NCBI GenBank assembly: GCA_016124855.1
Contig: WGMX01000054.1
Coordinates: 80,882 to 144,881 of the forward strand
Direction: 5' to 3'
Origin: Anaerolineaceae bacterium
Lineage (GTDB): Bacteria > Chloroflexota > Anaerolineae > Aggregatilineales > Phototrophicaceae
Length of the DNA: 64,000 bases
Position 1 is the first letter of the stretch. Every line of letters begins with the position of its first letter. Below the pieces are notes generated by a model, which had not been told where the DNA came from, ran no database searches, and saw nothing but the letters and a program-made list of their open reading frames with translations. Positions 1 through 7,855 of the stretch are shown piece by piece. The translations under genes and the position numbers were made by a program.

Positions 1-826
1 TCACATGGGTTTGCGAAAAATGATTGTAAGTGGAAAACACGCCCATCCCATGATTGACCACCACAATATTCCCGCGAATATCCATCAATCCTGTATAGGC
101 CACTGTGCCAGATGCGCTTGCCATCACTGGCTGTCCTAATGTCGCTTTGATGTCCCAACCCGTGTGGCGCGTATCCATCGTGCCGTTAAAGTTGCGAAAC
201 GCGCCAAAAGGTGAGGTCAATTCGCCCCCGGGAATCGGCAGTTGGAAGCCGCTGCTGTCCCACAACCGCTCCGGCGTAAACGTACTAAAAATCGCTTCGA
301 GTTTGGCGAATTCATTGCGCTCGATTTCCGGGTCAGCCAGATACGCTTTGTCCGGTGCTAACGTCACCACCTGCTTGATAAACGTTCCGATGGTCACGTC
401 CACTTTGGTGCTGATCGTCTGCCGCGTGCCGTCCTCATACCACACCAGCACATCCAGATTATAGTTACGTGCTGTCTGCTCCATGCTCACCGATACCAAC
501 CCGTAAAATCCATCATCCGGCATCGGAAAGAAGTCCACGAGGTTATCCAAAAAGCTGGATTTTGCTCCGGCGATATTCGCGCCAGTCACATGCAGCAGTC
601 CCGTATTGCCCTGCGCCAAACTCGTGAAGTACACCTCTAACGTCGTCCCATTTTGGCTTAACACAGCAGCCGGCTGTGGACGCGGAATCGGTGTCGAAGT
701 TGCAAGTACTGCCGGAGTGGGCATCGTCGGATTACCACCATCCTGTGCCGTCACCGGAAGTAAGTACATGCTGATAAATAAAGCAACTAGGCCGAGAAGG
801 GTAGTACGTTTGAGGGCTAAGTGCAT
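1..826 (-). CDS. M23 (LytM-type) metallopeptidase, secreted, 3' end outside window
   Basis: A minus-strand reading frame opens at the ATG complementary to 824-826 and runs off the left edge, so only about 275 residues are seen. The N-terminus is a signal peptide (MHLALKRTTLLGLVALF and onward, cut probably after VTAQ), followed by a Pro/Thr-rich stretch and a beta-rich domain. Near the edge comes the start of a peptidase M23 domain: GELTSPFGAFR, then RHTGWDIKA, whose His and Asp are the first zinc ligands of the family. The second HxH motif must lie beyond the window. M23 enzymes cut peptidoglycan cross-bridges outside the membrane. An in-frame ATG at 838 is an alternative start; neither has a clear ribosome binding site. 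Confidence 0.85.
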   Translation of the reverse strand, partial: MHLALKRTTLLGLVALFISMYLLPVTAQDGGNPTMPTPAVLATSTPIPRPQPAAVLSQNGTTLEVYFTSLAQGNTGLLHVTGANIAGAKSSFLDNLVDFFPMPDDGFYGLVSVSMEQTARNYNLDVLVWYEDGTRQTISTKVDVTIGTFIKQVVTLAPDKAYLADPEIERNEFAKLEAIFSTFTPERLWDSSGFQLPIPGGELTSPFGAFRNFNGTMDTRHTGWDIKATLGQPVMASASGTVAYTGLMDIRGNIVVVNHGMGVFSTYNHFSQTHV

Positions 827-1019
827 TACCAAAACCATTAATCTATAGGATGTGAACCGTTCGCCAAGTATCCCACCGTCATCTCCACTCTGCAAGATGC
901 GTTGGGTAAACGTCAGCTAATGACTGGCTTTTAACCTAATTTGTGATTGGCCGAGATGTAGGGACGGCATTCTTGCTGCCCGCCTATCCGACCATTTAAA
1001 AACCATTTTAAAAAAGTGC

Positions 1020-1048
1020 TTGACAGAATTAAGTTTACGGTGTAAAAC
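1020..1048 (+). promoter_or_regulatory. Sigma70-type promoter of the TetR operon
   Basis: TTGACA at 1020-1025 is a perfect -35 box. It is followed after 17 bases by TAAAAC (1043-1048), a weaker -10 box. The first operator half-site overlaps the -10 box, so a bound repressor would block it. Confidence 0.6.
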
Positions 1049-1078
1049 TAATTCAAGTAATTAAATTTACACCGTAAA
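1034..1078. promoter_or_regulatory. Paired inverted operator sites, likely TetR autoregulation
   Basis: TTTACGGTGTAAA (1034-1046) and its exact reverse complement TTTACACCGTAAA (1066-1078) flank a 19-base AT-rich spacer. Each copy is itself a dyad, TTTAC-N3-GTAAA. The pair lies between the -35 box and the start codon of the TetR gene, the usual place for an autoregulatory operator. That the TetR protein binds here is inference. Confidence 0.65.
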
Positions 1079-1099
1079 GCGAATGAGGTTTTGTATTTA

Positions 1100-1804
1100 A
1101 TGGCACGCAAACGCAATGAAGAACTCAACGCAGCAACCGCCGATGCAATCAAGCAGGCAGCCCGTCAATTAATGGCTGAGGAAGGCACTAATGGTCTTTC
1201 GGTGCGCGGCATCGCCAAAGTGCTTGACCTTACACCGCCTGCCATTTATCACTACTTTGCTAGTTTGGACGCTCTAACGACCGCCCTCATTGTAGACAGC
1301 TTCAATGCTCTAGCCGATGCTTTGGAATTTGCTGGTTCAAACTCAACCGCTCCTACAGCCGGTGGTAAACTGTTGGATGTGATTTTGGCCTATCGTCAAT
1401 GGGCAGTTGATAACCCAATTGGGTTCCAACTGATCTACGGCAATCCCATCCCCGGTTATGTCGCGCCTGCTGATGCCACTGTTCCGGCTGTTGTTCGCAC
1501 CTTTGTCGTATCCGTCTCGTTCTTAGAGGAAGCTCTACAAACAGGCGAACTTGTGCCTGTCGAACCTTATAACCAGATTCCACCGGTTGTAGAAGCGCGA
1601 TTGAGCGACCTGATTTCTCAAAATCAATATCCGATTGCCATCATATCGATGTATCTCGCGATGATCTTATGGACACAATTGCATGGCATTATCTATCTTG
1701 AAATCTATAACCATATCCAGTTCAACGTGGGCAATGTACCGATATTCTATGAAACCCAAATGCGCAATATGCTCACGGCTATGGGGTTAAAGATGACTCG
1801 CTAG
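1100..1804 (+). CDS. TetR/AcrR family transcriptional regulator
   Basis: 234 residues. Residues ~10-60 form the TetR DNA-binding domain (ADAIKQAARQLMAEEGTNGLSVRGIAKVLD, then TPPAIYHYFASLDAL, the classic recognition-helix region). The remainder is the alpha-helical ligand-binding and dimerisation domain, close to the TetR_C_13-like type. ATG 1100 is preferred to an in-frame TTG at 1091 because GAGG (1085-1088) is better spaced from it. It heads a likely operon with the SDR gene (94 bases downstream) and the membrane protein gene, and probably represses all three through the inverted sites just upstream. The inducer is unknown. Confidence 0.88.
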   Translation: MARKRNEELNAATADAIKQAARQLMAEEGTNGLSVRGIAKVLDLTPPAIYHYFASLDALTTALIVDSFNALADALEFAGSNSTAPTAGGKLLDVILAYRQWAVDNPIGFQLIYGNPIPGYVAPADATVPAVVRTFVVSVSFLEEALQTGELVPVEPYNQIPPVVEARLSDLISQNQYPIAIISMYLAMILWTQLHGIIYLEIYNHIQFNVGNVPIFYETQMRNMLTAMGLKMTR

Positions 1805-1897
1805 TTCCGGTTACGGCAAACAATCAATTCGTTCGTTAATGGGACTGCAAAATCGCAGCCTTGTATTTGATGCGCCTTAGCGCAGGGAGAAAATGTC

Positions 1898-2854
1898 ATG
1901 ACTACCAAGGAATTACACGTCGTTTTGGGAAGTGGCGCGGTCGGTAAATCGGTCGCCCGTGAACTGTTCAAGTTAGGCAAAACGGTTCGCGTGGTTAACC
2001 GCAGCGGAAAAGTCGCGGATTTACCCACCGGCATCGAAGTGGTCAAAGGGGATGTATATAACGCTGCCAACGTCGCCCAACTGACCAAAGGGGCGACCAC
2101 AGTTTACCAATGCGCACAGCCCGAATATCACGAATGGGCGGAGAAATTTCCACCTTTGCAGGCCGCTGTTTTGGAAGGTGTTGCGGCTAGCGGAGCGCGC
2201 TTAGTCGTCATGGAAAATCTCTACATGTATGGCGATCCCGATGGTCGTCCAATTGTCGAAACACTGCCCTATGACGCGCATACCAAAAAGGGCAAAGTTC
2301 GCGCTGCCATGAGCGAAGCCTTGATGGAGGCCCATCGCAGCGGCAAAGTCAAGGTTGCTATCGGACGCGCCTCGGATTTCATCGGCCCGGAATATTTCAT
2401 CGGCGCTGATCAATTGATTTATGCCGCACTAGAGGGCAAAACGGCCAACGCGCTGGGTGATTTGGATGCACTGCACAGCTTCACCTATGTGCCGGATGTT
2501 GGCAAAGCGCTGGCTGTTCTCGGCACTCACGACGAAGCATTCGGCCAAGTGTGGCATATCCCTAGCCCTGCGCCCCTATCGCAGCGTCAGTTGGCTGAAA
2601 TGATATACCAAGAAGCGGGTCATCCGGTAAAACTGCGGGCGGGTGGTCGCCTTGTTCTAAGCGTAATAGGGCTGTTTAATGTCGGCGTCCGTGAAATCGT
2701 CGAGATGCTCTACGAGTTCGAGAAACCTTTCATCTTGGATAGTTCCAAATTTGAAAAAGCGTTTGGCATGAAAGCCACACCCATTGAACAAGCTGTTCGG
2801 GAAACCGTAGCCTACTTCAAAGCCCATCCCAAGACTGTGGGGAACGCAGCATGA
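1898..2854 (+). CDS. NAD(P)-dependent SDR/epimerase family oxidoreductase
   Basis: 318 residues with an N-terminal Rossmann fold. The nucleotide motif is GSGAVGKS at residues ~11-18, a variant of GxGxxG. MYGDPDGRP and the following region resemble atypical extended SDRs of the NmrA/epimerase type. The usual YxxxK catalytic pair is not obvious, so substrate and chemistry are open. AGGGAG precedes the ATG. The stop overlaps the next start (ATGA), showing translational coupling with the membrane protein gene. Transcription is probably controlled by the upstream TetR protein. Confidence 0.85.
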   Translation: MTTKELHVVLGSGAVGKSVARELFKLGKTVRVVNRSGKVADLPTGIEVVKGDVYNAANVAQLTKGATTVYQCAQPEYHEWAEKFPPLQAAVLEGVAASGARLVVMENLYMYGDPDGRPIVETLPYDAHTKKGKVRAAMSEALMEAHRSGKVKVAIGRASDFIGPEYFIGADQLIYAALEGKTANALGDLDALHSFTYVPDVGKALAVLGTHDEAFGQVWHIPSPAPLSQRQLAEMIYQEAGHPVKLRAGGRLVLSVIGLFNVGVREIVEMLYEFEKPFILDSSKFEKAFGMKATPIEQAVRETVAYFKAHPKTVGNAA

Positions 2855-3411
2855 TTACAACCGCTTCTTACACAACATGGGGATTAATCGGACGTTGGTT
2901 GCTGGCCTTTCTCGGTTTTCCGATTGGTGGTGCTGTGACCTATCTCATCATCGGCACATTTGATGATCCGTTAAAAGGTATTGTTGGTGGGGCAGTAGCT
3001 GGTGTATTCATCGGCGGTGCGCAGTGGTTAGCCCTGCGTTCCGACAGCGACATGAACGCCAGTTGGATTGCTGTCACCAGTGCCGGATTAGCGGCAGGCG
3101 TTGGACTCAGCAACGCGCTTCTCGGTTCTAATACCGATGTTGCCCCTATCGTTGGCCGCGCCGCCATTACAGGCGTCATCTTAGGGGCAGTGCAAGCCTA
3201 TCAATTACAGCGTAAGGGTGGCGCGTCTATCACTTGGGCCTTGTTCGTTGCCATCGCCTACACCATCGCTTGGCCGGTGACCTACTTGGTGATTCGGGAC
3301 AATGTCTCGATGGGCTATGTCGTTTTTGGCTCATCCGGCGCTTTTCTTTTTCAAATCATTACCTTACGTGCAGTCCTTCGTCTGCCTTCCAAACGACCCA
3401 CTCATGCTTAG
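2851..3411 (+). CDS. Integral membrane protein of unknown function
   Basis: 186 residues, mostly hydrophobic, with about five or six predicted membrane segments (for example WLLAFLGFPIGGAVTYLII near the N-terminus and TWALFVAIAYTIAWPVTYLVI near the C-terminus). Glycine-rich repeats such as GIVGGAVAGVFIGGAQ are present. No catalytic motif is recognised. It overlaps the SDR stop codon by four bases and is the last gene of the TetR-headed operon. It may be a membrane partner of the SDR protein, but nothing in the sequence proves that. Confidence 0.75.
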   Translation: MITTASYTTWGLIGRWLLAFLGFPIGGAVTYLIIGTFDDPLKGIVGGAVAGVFIGGAQWLALRSDSDMNASWIAVTSAGLAAGVGLSNALLGSNTDVAPIVGRAAITGVILGAVQAYQLQRKGGASITWALFVAIAYTIAWPVTYLVIRDNVSMGYVVFGSSGAFLFQIITLRAVLRLPSKRPTHA

Positions 3412-3493
3412 ACCTTAATCAGGGAGCTTGGTTGTAAACCGACCTGCTCCTATATGCCTTTCAGATTAACATTTTTCTATGCAACTTTTCTTA

Positions 3494-3511
3494 TATATGT
3501 TCGTACATATA
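3494..3511. promoter_or_regulatory. 18-bp dyad upstream of the DUF4188 gene
   Basis: TATATGT (3494-3500) and ACATATA (3505-3511) are perfect inverted arms around TCGT. The site lies 34 bases upstream of the start codon, ahead of the AAGGAG ribosome binding site. This is the usual size and place of a repressor operator; the binding protein is unknown. Confidence 0.45.
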
Positions 3512-3545
3512 GAAAACTACGCATATAGATAAGGAGTAGAATTGC

Positions 3546-4061
3546 ATGTCACAAGTGATACCCGGACGCTTCACCGCTCAAATCGATGAACCTTTTGTCG
3601 TTTTTCTCATTGGGATGCGCGTCAATAAGCTGCTTGCCGTCCAAAAATGGCTTCCGCCTGCTCAGGCGATGGGAACCATGCTCCGTGAACTTTACTCTCA
3701 TCCCGAAAAGGGGTTCCTCGGCGGCCAGTCCTACATGTTTTGGCGTGGTACTTTGATGGTGCAGTATTGGCGCTCGTTTGAAGACCTTGAACACTTTGCC
3801 CGCCACCCTTCAGACCCGCATCTTGCCGCGTGGAAGCGTTTCAACCAATCGGTTGGCGCGGACGGCTCAGTCGGAATCTTCCACGAAACCTACATGGTAG
3901 AACCCGGTAAGTATGAAGCTGTCTACGGCAATATGCCGGTCTTTGGTCTAGCCGCTGCCACAAAACATGTTCCGGCGGTTGGTCGGCGCGAAACTGCCCG
4001 GCGGCGGCTCGGAGGAGAAAACGAACCCGCCGTTCAATCACCTGTGAATCCCACGGTTTAA
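3546..4061 (+). CDS. DUF4188 (monooxygenase-like) family protein
   Basis: 171 residues. The pattern of GRFTAQIDEPFVVFLIGMRVN, GFLGGQSYMFWRGTLMVQYW and FARHPSDPHLAAW is typical of DUF4188 proteins, a ferredoxin-like alpha/beta-barrel family often called monooxygenase-like. Its reaction is unknown. AAGGAG at 3531-3536 gives a good start. The last 35 residues are Arg/Pro-rich and probably disordered. It appears monocistronic, with its own dyad upstream and a hairpin at 4077-4100 downstream. Confidence 0.8.
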   Translation: MSQVIPGRFTAQIDEPFVVFLIGMRVNKLLAVQKWLPPAQAMGTMLRELYSHPEKGFLGGQSYMFWRGTLMVQYWRSFEDLEHFARHPSDPHLAAWKRFNQSVGADGSVGIFHETYMVEPGKYEAVYGNMPVFGLAAATKHVPAVGRRETARRRLGGENEPAVQSPVNPTV

Positions 4062-4470
4062 CCATGGTTCCATCGGCTGCCTGAGTACCTGCTCGGGCAG
4101 TCCTATTGCTGTACCGTCTCACAATTAAAGACGCATACTCCTTGCCGCATTTTGGGATGTAGGGACGGCGTGATGAACTTTTACTTTTTAATACGGAGTA
4201 ACGTAGTGGCCGGCCATGCCCCCCCTTTACGGGCTATCTCCAGAGTGATAATGGACAATCTGAACTTGAGCAATGATTGTCCGGATGCGAGCGTTGGTGA
4301 TGAAAGATTAAGGTGGTTTTTTTCTCCGTGCTAATTTGTAAAACTTCATCTTGCCGACCGCCGCAATTAATCTTCACACAATTGATCAGTCGATGAACTG
4401 CTTTATGTCCTTAGCCCGATTTTTGGTAGAATAGACGGATTAATTGCCAGCTTGAATTGGAAAAGCATGA
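4062..4470. other. Intergenic region with hairpins and a promoter
   Basis: No convincing gene. A 9-bp hairpin (CTGCCTGAG 4077-4085 with CTCGGGCAG 4092-4100) follows the DUF4188 gene but lacks a T run. A second hairpin pairs GGACAATC (4253-4260) with GATTGTCC (4275-4282). An extended -10 element, TGGTAGAAT (4424-4432), probably drives the tandem paralogue cluster. The words ATGTAGGGACGGC at about 4153 also occur near 956, suggesting a short dispersed repeat. Confidence 0.5.
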
Positions 4471-4884
4471 ATGGGTTTTACTTTAGAATTACTTCCGAAT
4501 GAACCAATTATTGTCACGAAGGCGAAAGGTGTGCTTGTTGTACAGGACTTTATCGACATGTTTTCTGCTGCACGCAAACTCATGCATGGAATGCAGGGAC
4601 CCATCTACCGCATTTCGGATTTTACGGAAGCCACCAGTTCATTTATGGAATTACTGCGGATGGCACAGATTGCCTCAAAGGGCAACGAAGGTACAACCAG
4701 CGACCCTCGCATTAAAGCCGTGCTGGTTGGCACTAACCAATGGATAGCCTTGGCGCGCACGATCTTTGAACAACCTCAATACTCGGCTATGCGCTTCCCC
4801 ACCTTCGAAACTACGGATGATGCTTTGTCATATGTTCGCAGCCAATTGTCGGCAAAGGCCGACACTGCTGCATCTGATGTCTGA
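4471..4884 (+). CDS. SpoIIAA/STAS-like protein, tandem copy 1
   Basis: 137 residues, first of three adjacent paralogues. The core reads as beta strand (FTLELLPNEPIIVTKAKG), helix (QDFIDMFSAARKLM), strand (YRISDFTEATSSF), strand (DPRIKAVLVGTNQWI), helix, strand (MRFPTFETTDDALSYVRSQL). This alternation resembles the SpoIIAA-like/STAS fold; that assignment is inference from pattern, not a database match. No catalytic motif is seen. It shares long identical words with copies 2 and 3 (ATSSFM, DPRIKAVLVGTNQW, FEQPQYSAMR). No signal peptide is present, so it is cytoplasmic. An extended -10 promoter lies about 40 bases upstream. Confidence 0.72.
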   Translation: MGFTLELLPNEPIIVTKAKGVLVVQDFIDMFSAARKLMHGMQGPIYRISDFTEATSSFMELLRMAQIASKGNEGTTSDPRIKAVLVGTNQWIALARTIFEQPQYSAMRFPTFETTDDALSYVRSQLSAKADTAASDV

Positions 4885-5014
4885 CGCTGTCCAGCGCGCT
4901 TAACCCCTTCTTTACAATTTTCTGATTTCTTTATTCTGCCGCAACGGATTGCCCCTTAGGATTAAACAGATCAATTAATCTCAACGGTAATGTGGTGTAA
5001 TAAAAGAGAGTAAC

Positions 5015-5443
5015 ATGGGTTTTACGTTGGAAATGCTCCCTGATGAGCCAATCATTATTGCAACCGGAAAAGGACTCTTGACGATACAAGATTTCGCCAA
5101 CATGTTTGACGAATCGGCCAAGCTTCTAGAAGGAATGGAGCAGACCGTTTATCGTGTTTCTGACTTCCGCGAAGCCACCAGCTCATTTATGGATCTCATC
5201 CGTATGTCACAGCTTGCTTCCAAAGGTGGCGCAGGCACAACTACTGATCCACGCATCAAAGCGGTGTTGGTTGGTACGAATCAATGGGTCAGTCTGGCGC
5301 GCACCATTTTCGAGCAGCCCCAATATTCTGCCATGCGTTTGCCTACGCTCGAAAATCTTGAAGATGCTCTGAATTACGCCCGTTCTCAAATCGCGAGTCA
5401 AGCGACCGACGCTCAAGGTGTTCTCAATCCCAATCTCGTTTAA
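5015..5443 (+). CDS. SpoIIAA/STAS-like protein, tandem copy 2
   Basis: 142 residues, clearly a duplicate of copy 1: same length core, same start MGFTLE, same ATSSFM and DPRIKAVLVGTNQWVSLARTIFEQ region, with a different short C-terminal tail. It sits 130 bases after copy 1 and 20 bases before copy 3. An AGAGAG sequence precedes the ATG by a few bases. The family probably binds a partner protein or small ligand in the cytoplasm; the function is unknown. Confidence 0.72.
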   Translation: MGFTLEMLPDEPIIIATGKGLLTIQDFANMFDESAKLLEGMEQTVYRVSDFREATSSFMDLIRMSQLASKGGAGTTTDPRIKAVLVGTNQWVSLARTIFEQPQYSAMRLPTLENLEDALNYARSQIASQATDAQGVLNPNLV

Positions 5444-5463
5444 TCTAGCAGGTAATCATAACT

Positions 5464-5871
5464 ATGGCATTTCAAATTGAATGGCTTCCCAATGAACCGA
5501 TCTTGATCGCGACCGCCAGCGGCCTCATCAGCGTAGATGACTTCAAGGGCATGTATGAGCAAGTCGCCAGCATGATCGAAGGCCGTCACGAAAAAATCTA
5601 CCGCATTGCTGACTACACCAATGCCGACAGTTCGTTCATGGATATCCTCAAAGCTGTAAAACTGGCGTCAAACAATGCACCCGGTTCATCGTCTGACCCG
5701 CGCATTCAAACAGTCTACGTGGGCACCAGCCAGTGGATTAGCTTGGCACGTACCGCGTTGCAGCAGCCCCAATTTGGCGGCATAATGATTCCCACCTTTG
5801 TTGATCTGGATGATGCGCTGGTATTCGCACGCCGCGAGATCGCCAAAGCCGCTGAAACCGCAAGCGCTTGA
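5464..5871 (+). CDS. SpoIIAA/STAS-like protein, tandem copy 3
   Basis: 135 residues, the most divergent of the three neighbours: MAFQIEWLPNEPILIATASG, YRIADYTNADSSFMDILKA, DPRIQTVYVGTSQWISLAR, FVDLDDALVFARREI. The aligned skeleton is the same as in copies 1 and 2, so all three come from local duplication. It is 20 bases from copy 2 and 46 bases before the TIGR04076 gene, consistent with one transcript. The divergence suggests retained but separate roles, which is inference. Confidence 0.72.
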   Translation: MAFQIEWLPNEPILIATASGLISVDDFKGMYEQVASMIEGRHEKIYRIADYTNADSSFMDILKAVKLASNNAPGSSSDPRIQTVYVGTSQWISLARTALQQPQFGGIMIPTFVDLDDALVFARREIAKAAETASA

Positions 5872-5917
5872 TGATGGGCATTTCTGTCCATCGCTTCATT
5901 TGATGAGGACTGGATAG

Positions 5918-6235
5918 ATGCCCAACAACTTCGAAATTTACGACCTGCGCGTGACCGTAACCGCCATTGAAGGCCGCTCGGTATGCAGTTTGCAGGTCGG
6001 TGATTACTTCGAACTCACCGAAAGTAACCAACTGCGTCTGCCCCCCGGCAAACACTTTTGTATTTACGCCCTCAGCAGTGTGCTGCCGCTGTTGGCAGCC
6101 AAACAGCGCCAGCTTTCCGCCGGAGATTGGCTGGAACGCGACTCGCTCGTAGCCTGCCCCGATCCTGACGAACGTCTTATCATGAAGCTCGAACGCATCA
6201 ACAAACGCACCATGAACAGCGACGACTTAACCTAG
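5918..6235 (+). CDS. TIGR04076 family protein
   Basis: 105 residues. The order of VTVTAIEGR, VGDYFEL, a mid-region with ALSSVLPLLAAKQ and the ending CPDPDERLIMKLERI matches the TIGR04076 family of small proteins of unknown function. Many members have a Cys-rich start (CxxGH-like) that is reduced here to a single Cys. GAGG lies 12 bases before the ATG. It is the last gene of the tandem cluster and is followed by a strong hairpin. Confidence 0.78.
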   Translation: MPNNFEIYDLRVTVTAIEGRSVCSLQVGDYFELTESNQLRLPPGKHFCIYALSSVLPLLAAKQRQLSAGDWLERDSLVACPDPDERLIMKLERINKRTMNSDDLT

Positions 6236-6246
6236 CATTGAGCCTT

Positions 6247-6281
6247 CTTCCCCTGTTGATATGGGTTTTCAACAGGGGAAG
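6247..6281. terminator. Hairpin between convergent genes
   Basis: A perfect 13-bp stem, CTTCCCCTGTTGA (6247-6259) with TCAACAGGGGAAG (6269-6281), and a 9-base loop. There is no long T run on either side. Its place between the TIGR04076 gene and the convergent P450 gene suggests a bidirectional transcription barrier. Confidence 0.6.
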
Positions 6282-6314
6282 CCCGCGATTGTTGTTGATA
6301 GGGGTTAGGGTATC

Positions 6315-7733
6315 CTAATTCGCTGAAGGGTTGCCCTCGGTTTGCATCGCTGTGATGTGTGGACAGCCAGCCGCGACCGCCTGCGCGATGACCTCCGGCG
6401 TGACCATCGTGTTCAGCGGCTTACGCTTGTAGCGCACTACTGCGCCTTCCGGACGGCTTGCGCCTAAGCTGTAGGTCGTCTGCACATCAGAGCTGACCAA
6501 TTCCAGATCAAACTGTTGCAGCAGCATACTGGTAATCATGATCATTTCGTTGTTGGCGAAGTTCATGCCGGTGCATTTGTGCATCCCACCACCAAAGCCG
6601 GTGATGGTGTGCTTATGCTTCTTGTCTTCTTCGCGCCCCGGTGCAAAACGCAGCGGATCAAACTGTTCAGCGTCCGACCAGACGTCGGGCAGCTTGTGGG
6701 CCAGCTTGGTATTCAGCATGACCAACCAACCTTTTGGAATGGTGTAGCCTTCGACTTCGGTATCTTCCTCGGCGTAGCGGAAAATTGTATCAGCCGACGG
6801 ATGCAGCCGTGTGGTTTCGTTGACTGCCCAACTGACATGCTCCAAGTTGGCGATCAGATTCAAGTCGGCGGGCATTCCATAAGGGAACTTTTCACTGATT
6901 TCAGTCTGCACCAGCTTGAGATAATCCGGATGTTTGAGCAGCTCGGTGACTGTCCATGCGGCTTGACCCACGGTTGTCTCGTGACCGGCGAACATCAACG
7001 CAGCGATTAGACCGAAAATCACCTCATCCTCGACCGGTCGCCCATCTTTATAGGTAGCGGTGGCGAAATCTTGCAGCATGTCGTTGTATTCTTGGGTGCT
7101 GGTGCGCCGTTCATGAATAATCGGCTTGAGGATGGCCTGCATCTTAGCCTTAGCCGCGTCACGCCGGCGGAATTTGGGCAGCGGCCAGTTCGGCGGGAAA
7201 ATCATATCCATACCTTTATTCAGGTCGGCATATAAATCCCAAAACTCGCGCCCCATCGCCTTGCGGAACGGTTCACCCATAATGGCATGAGCCGCCACAT
7301 TTTGAACCAGCGGCGCCAGTCCTAGACCCAAATCAACTTCACCCGATTCGCCCAACGAATCCAACCACTGTTGAATTTCCTTCTGCATCACCTTGACGTA
7401 ACCCGGCATCTTGCCGCCTTTGAACGGCGCGTGCAGAATATGGCGCTGCGCCATATAAACCTCTGGCGAAGCGGTGAAAGCAATATCCCCGAACATCGCC
7501 CGCAGCGCGCCATAGGCCTTGTCCATACGCAGCGCGGTATCGGTCTTGGCGAAGAACGTTTCTTGCGCTTCTTCACCGGCGATCACCGCCACGTTCTGGC
7601 TCACCAGTTTGATACTAAAAATAGGGCCTTTTTCCTGATAACCCCGTTCGATTAATGCCGCACGGTCACGCGAAAATGCCATCACATTGCCAATAACAGG
7701 CAGTCCGGACAGTTGAGGAGGTGTTGGTTTCAT
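6315..7733 (-). CDS. Cytochrome P450, CYP51-like
   Basis: 472 residues from ATG 7733 (an in-frame GTG at 7748 would add five). The I-helix oxygen-activation motif AGHETT is at 249-254, the K-helix ExxR (ETTR) at 306-309, and the heme loop GFGGGMHKCTG has the axial Cys at 387. The N-terminus (LSGLPVIGNVMAFSRDRAALIERGYQEKGPIF) resembles the CYP51 clan, but substrate cannot be told. No membrane anchor or ferredoxin gene is adjacent, so electrons must come from elsewhere. It is divergent from a TetR gene 122 bases away, which probably controls it. Confidence 0.92.
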   Translation of the reverse strand: MKPTPPQLSGLPVIGNVMAFSRDRAALIERGYQEKGPIFSIKLVSQNVAVIAGEEAQETFFAKTDTALRMDKAYGALRAMFGDIAFTASPEVYMAQRHILHAPFKGGKMPGYVKVMQKEIQQWLDSLGESGEVDLGLGLAPLVQNVAAHAIMGEPFRKAMGREFWDLYADLNKGMDMIFPPNWPLPKFRRRDAAKAKMQAILKPIIHERRTSTQEYNDMLQDFATATYKDGRPVEDEVIFGLIAALMFAGHETTVGQAAWTVTELLKHPDYLKLVQTEISEKFPYGMPADLNLIANLEHVSWAVNETTRLHPSADTIFRYAEEDTEVEGYTIPKGWLVMLNTKLAHKLPDVWSDAEQFDPLRFAPGREEDKKHKHTITGFGGGMHKCTGMNFANNEMIMITSMLLQQFDLELVSSDVQTTYSLGASRPEGAVVRYKRKPLNTMVTPEVIAQAVAAGCPHITAMQTEGNPSAN

Positions 7734-7810
7734 CGGATTAGTTTCCACTCTACTGACAACAAAGTGAACGATACCTTTCCAAGATAACCGAGAATCACAT
7801 TAATATATGC

Positions 7811-7838
7811 TTATGATTTCGGCATGTTGTCGTATAAT
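7811..7838 (+). promoter_or_regulatory. Promoter of the P450-divergent TetR gene
   Basis: TATAAT at 7833-7838 is a perfect -10 box, 18 bases before the start codon. A weak -35 (TTATGA, 7811-7816) lies 16 bases further up. GTTG and CAAC (7827-7843) form a small dyad over the -10 box. The transcript would have a very short leader carrying AGAGG. Confidence 0.5.
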
Positions 7839-7855
7839 CAACAAAAGAGGCTAAA

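Noticed and set aside
105..848. Open frames of 119 and 80 codons on the plus strand
   Set aside because: They lie opposite the M23 peptidase gene, which has a signal peptide and family motifs on the minus strand.
4152..4334. 60-codon plus-strand frame after the DUF4188 gene
   Set aside because: No ribosome binding site or recognisable sequence; hairpins suggest non-coding DNA.
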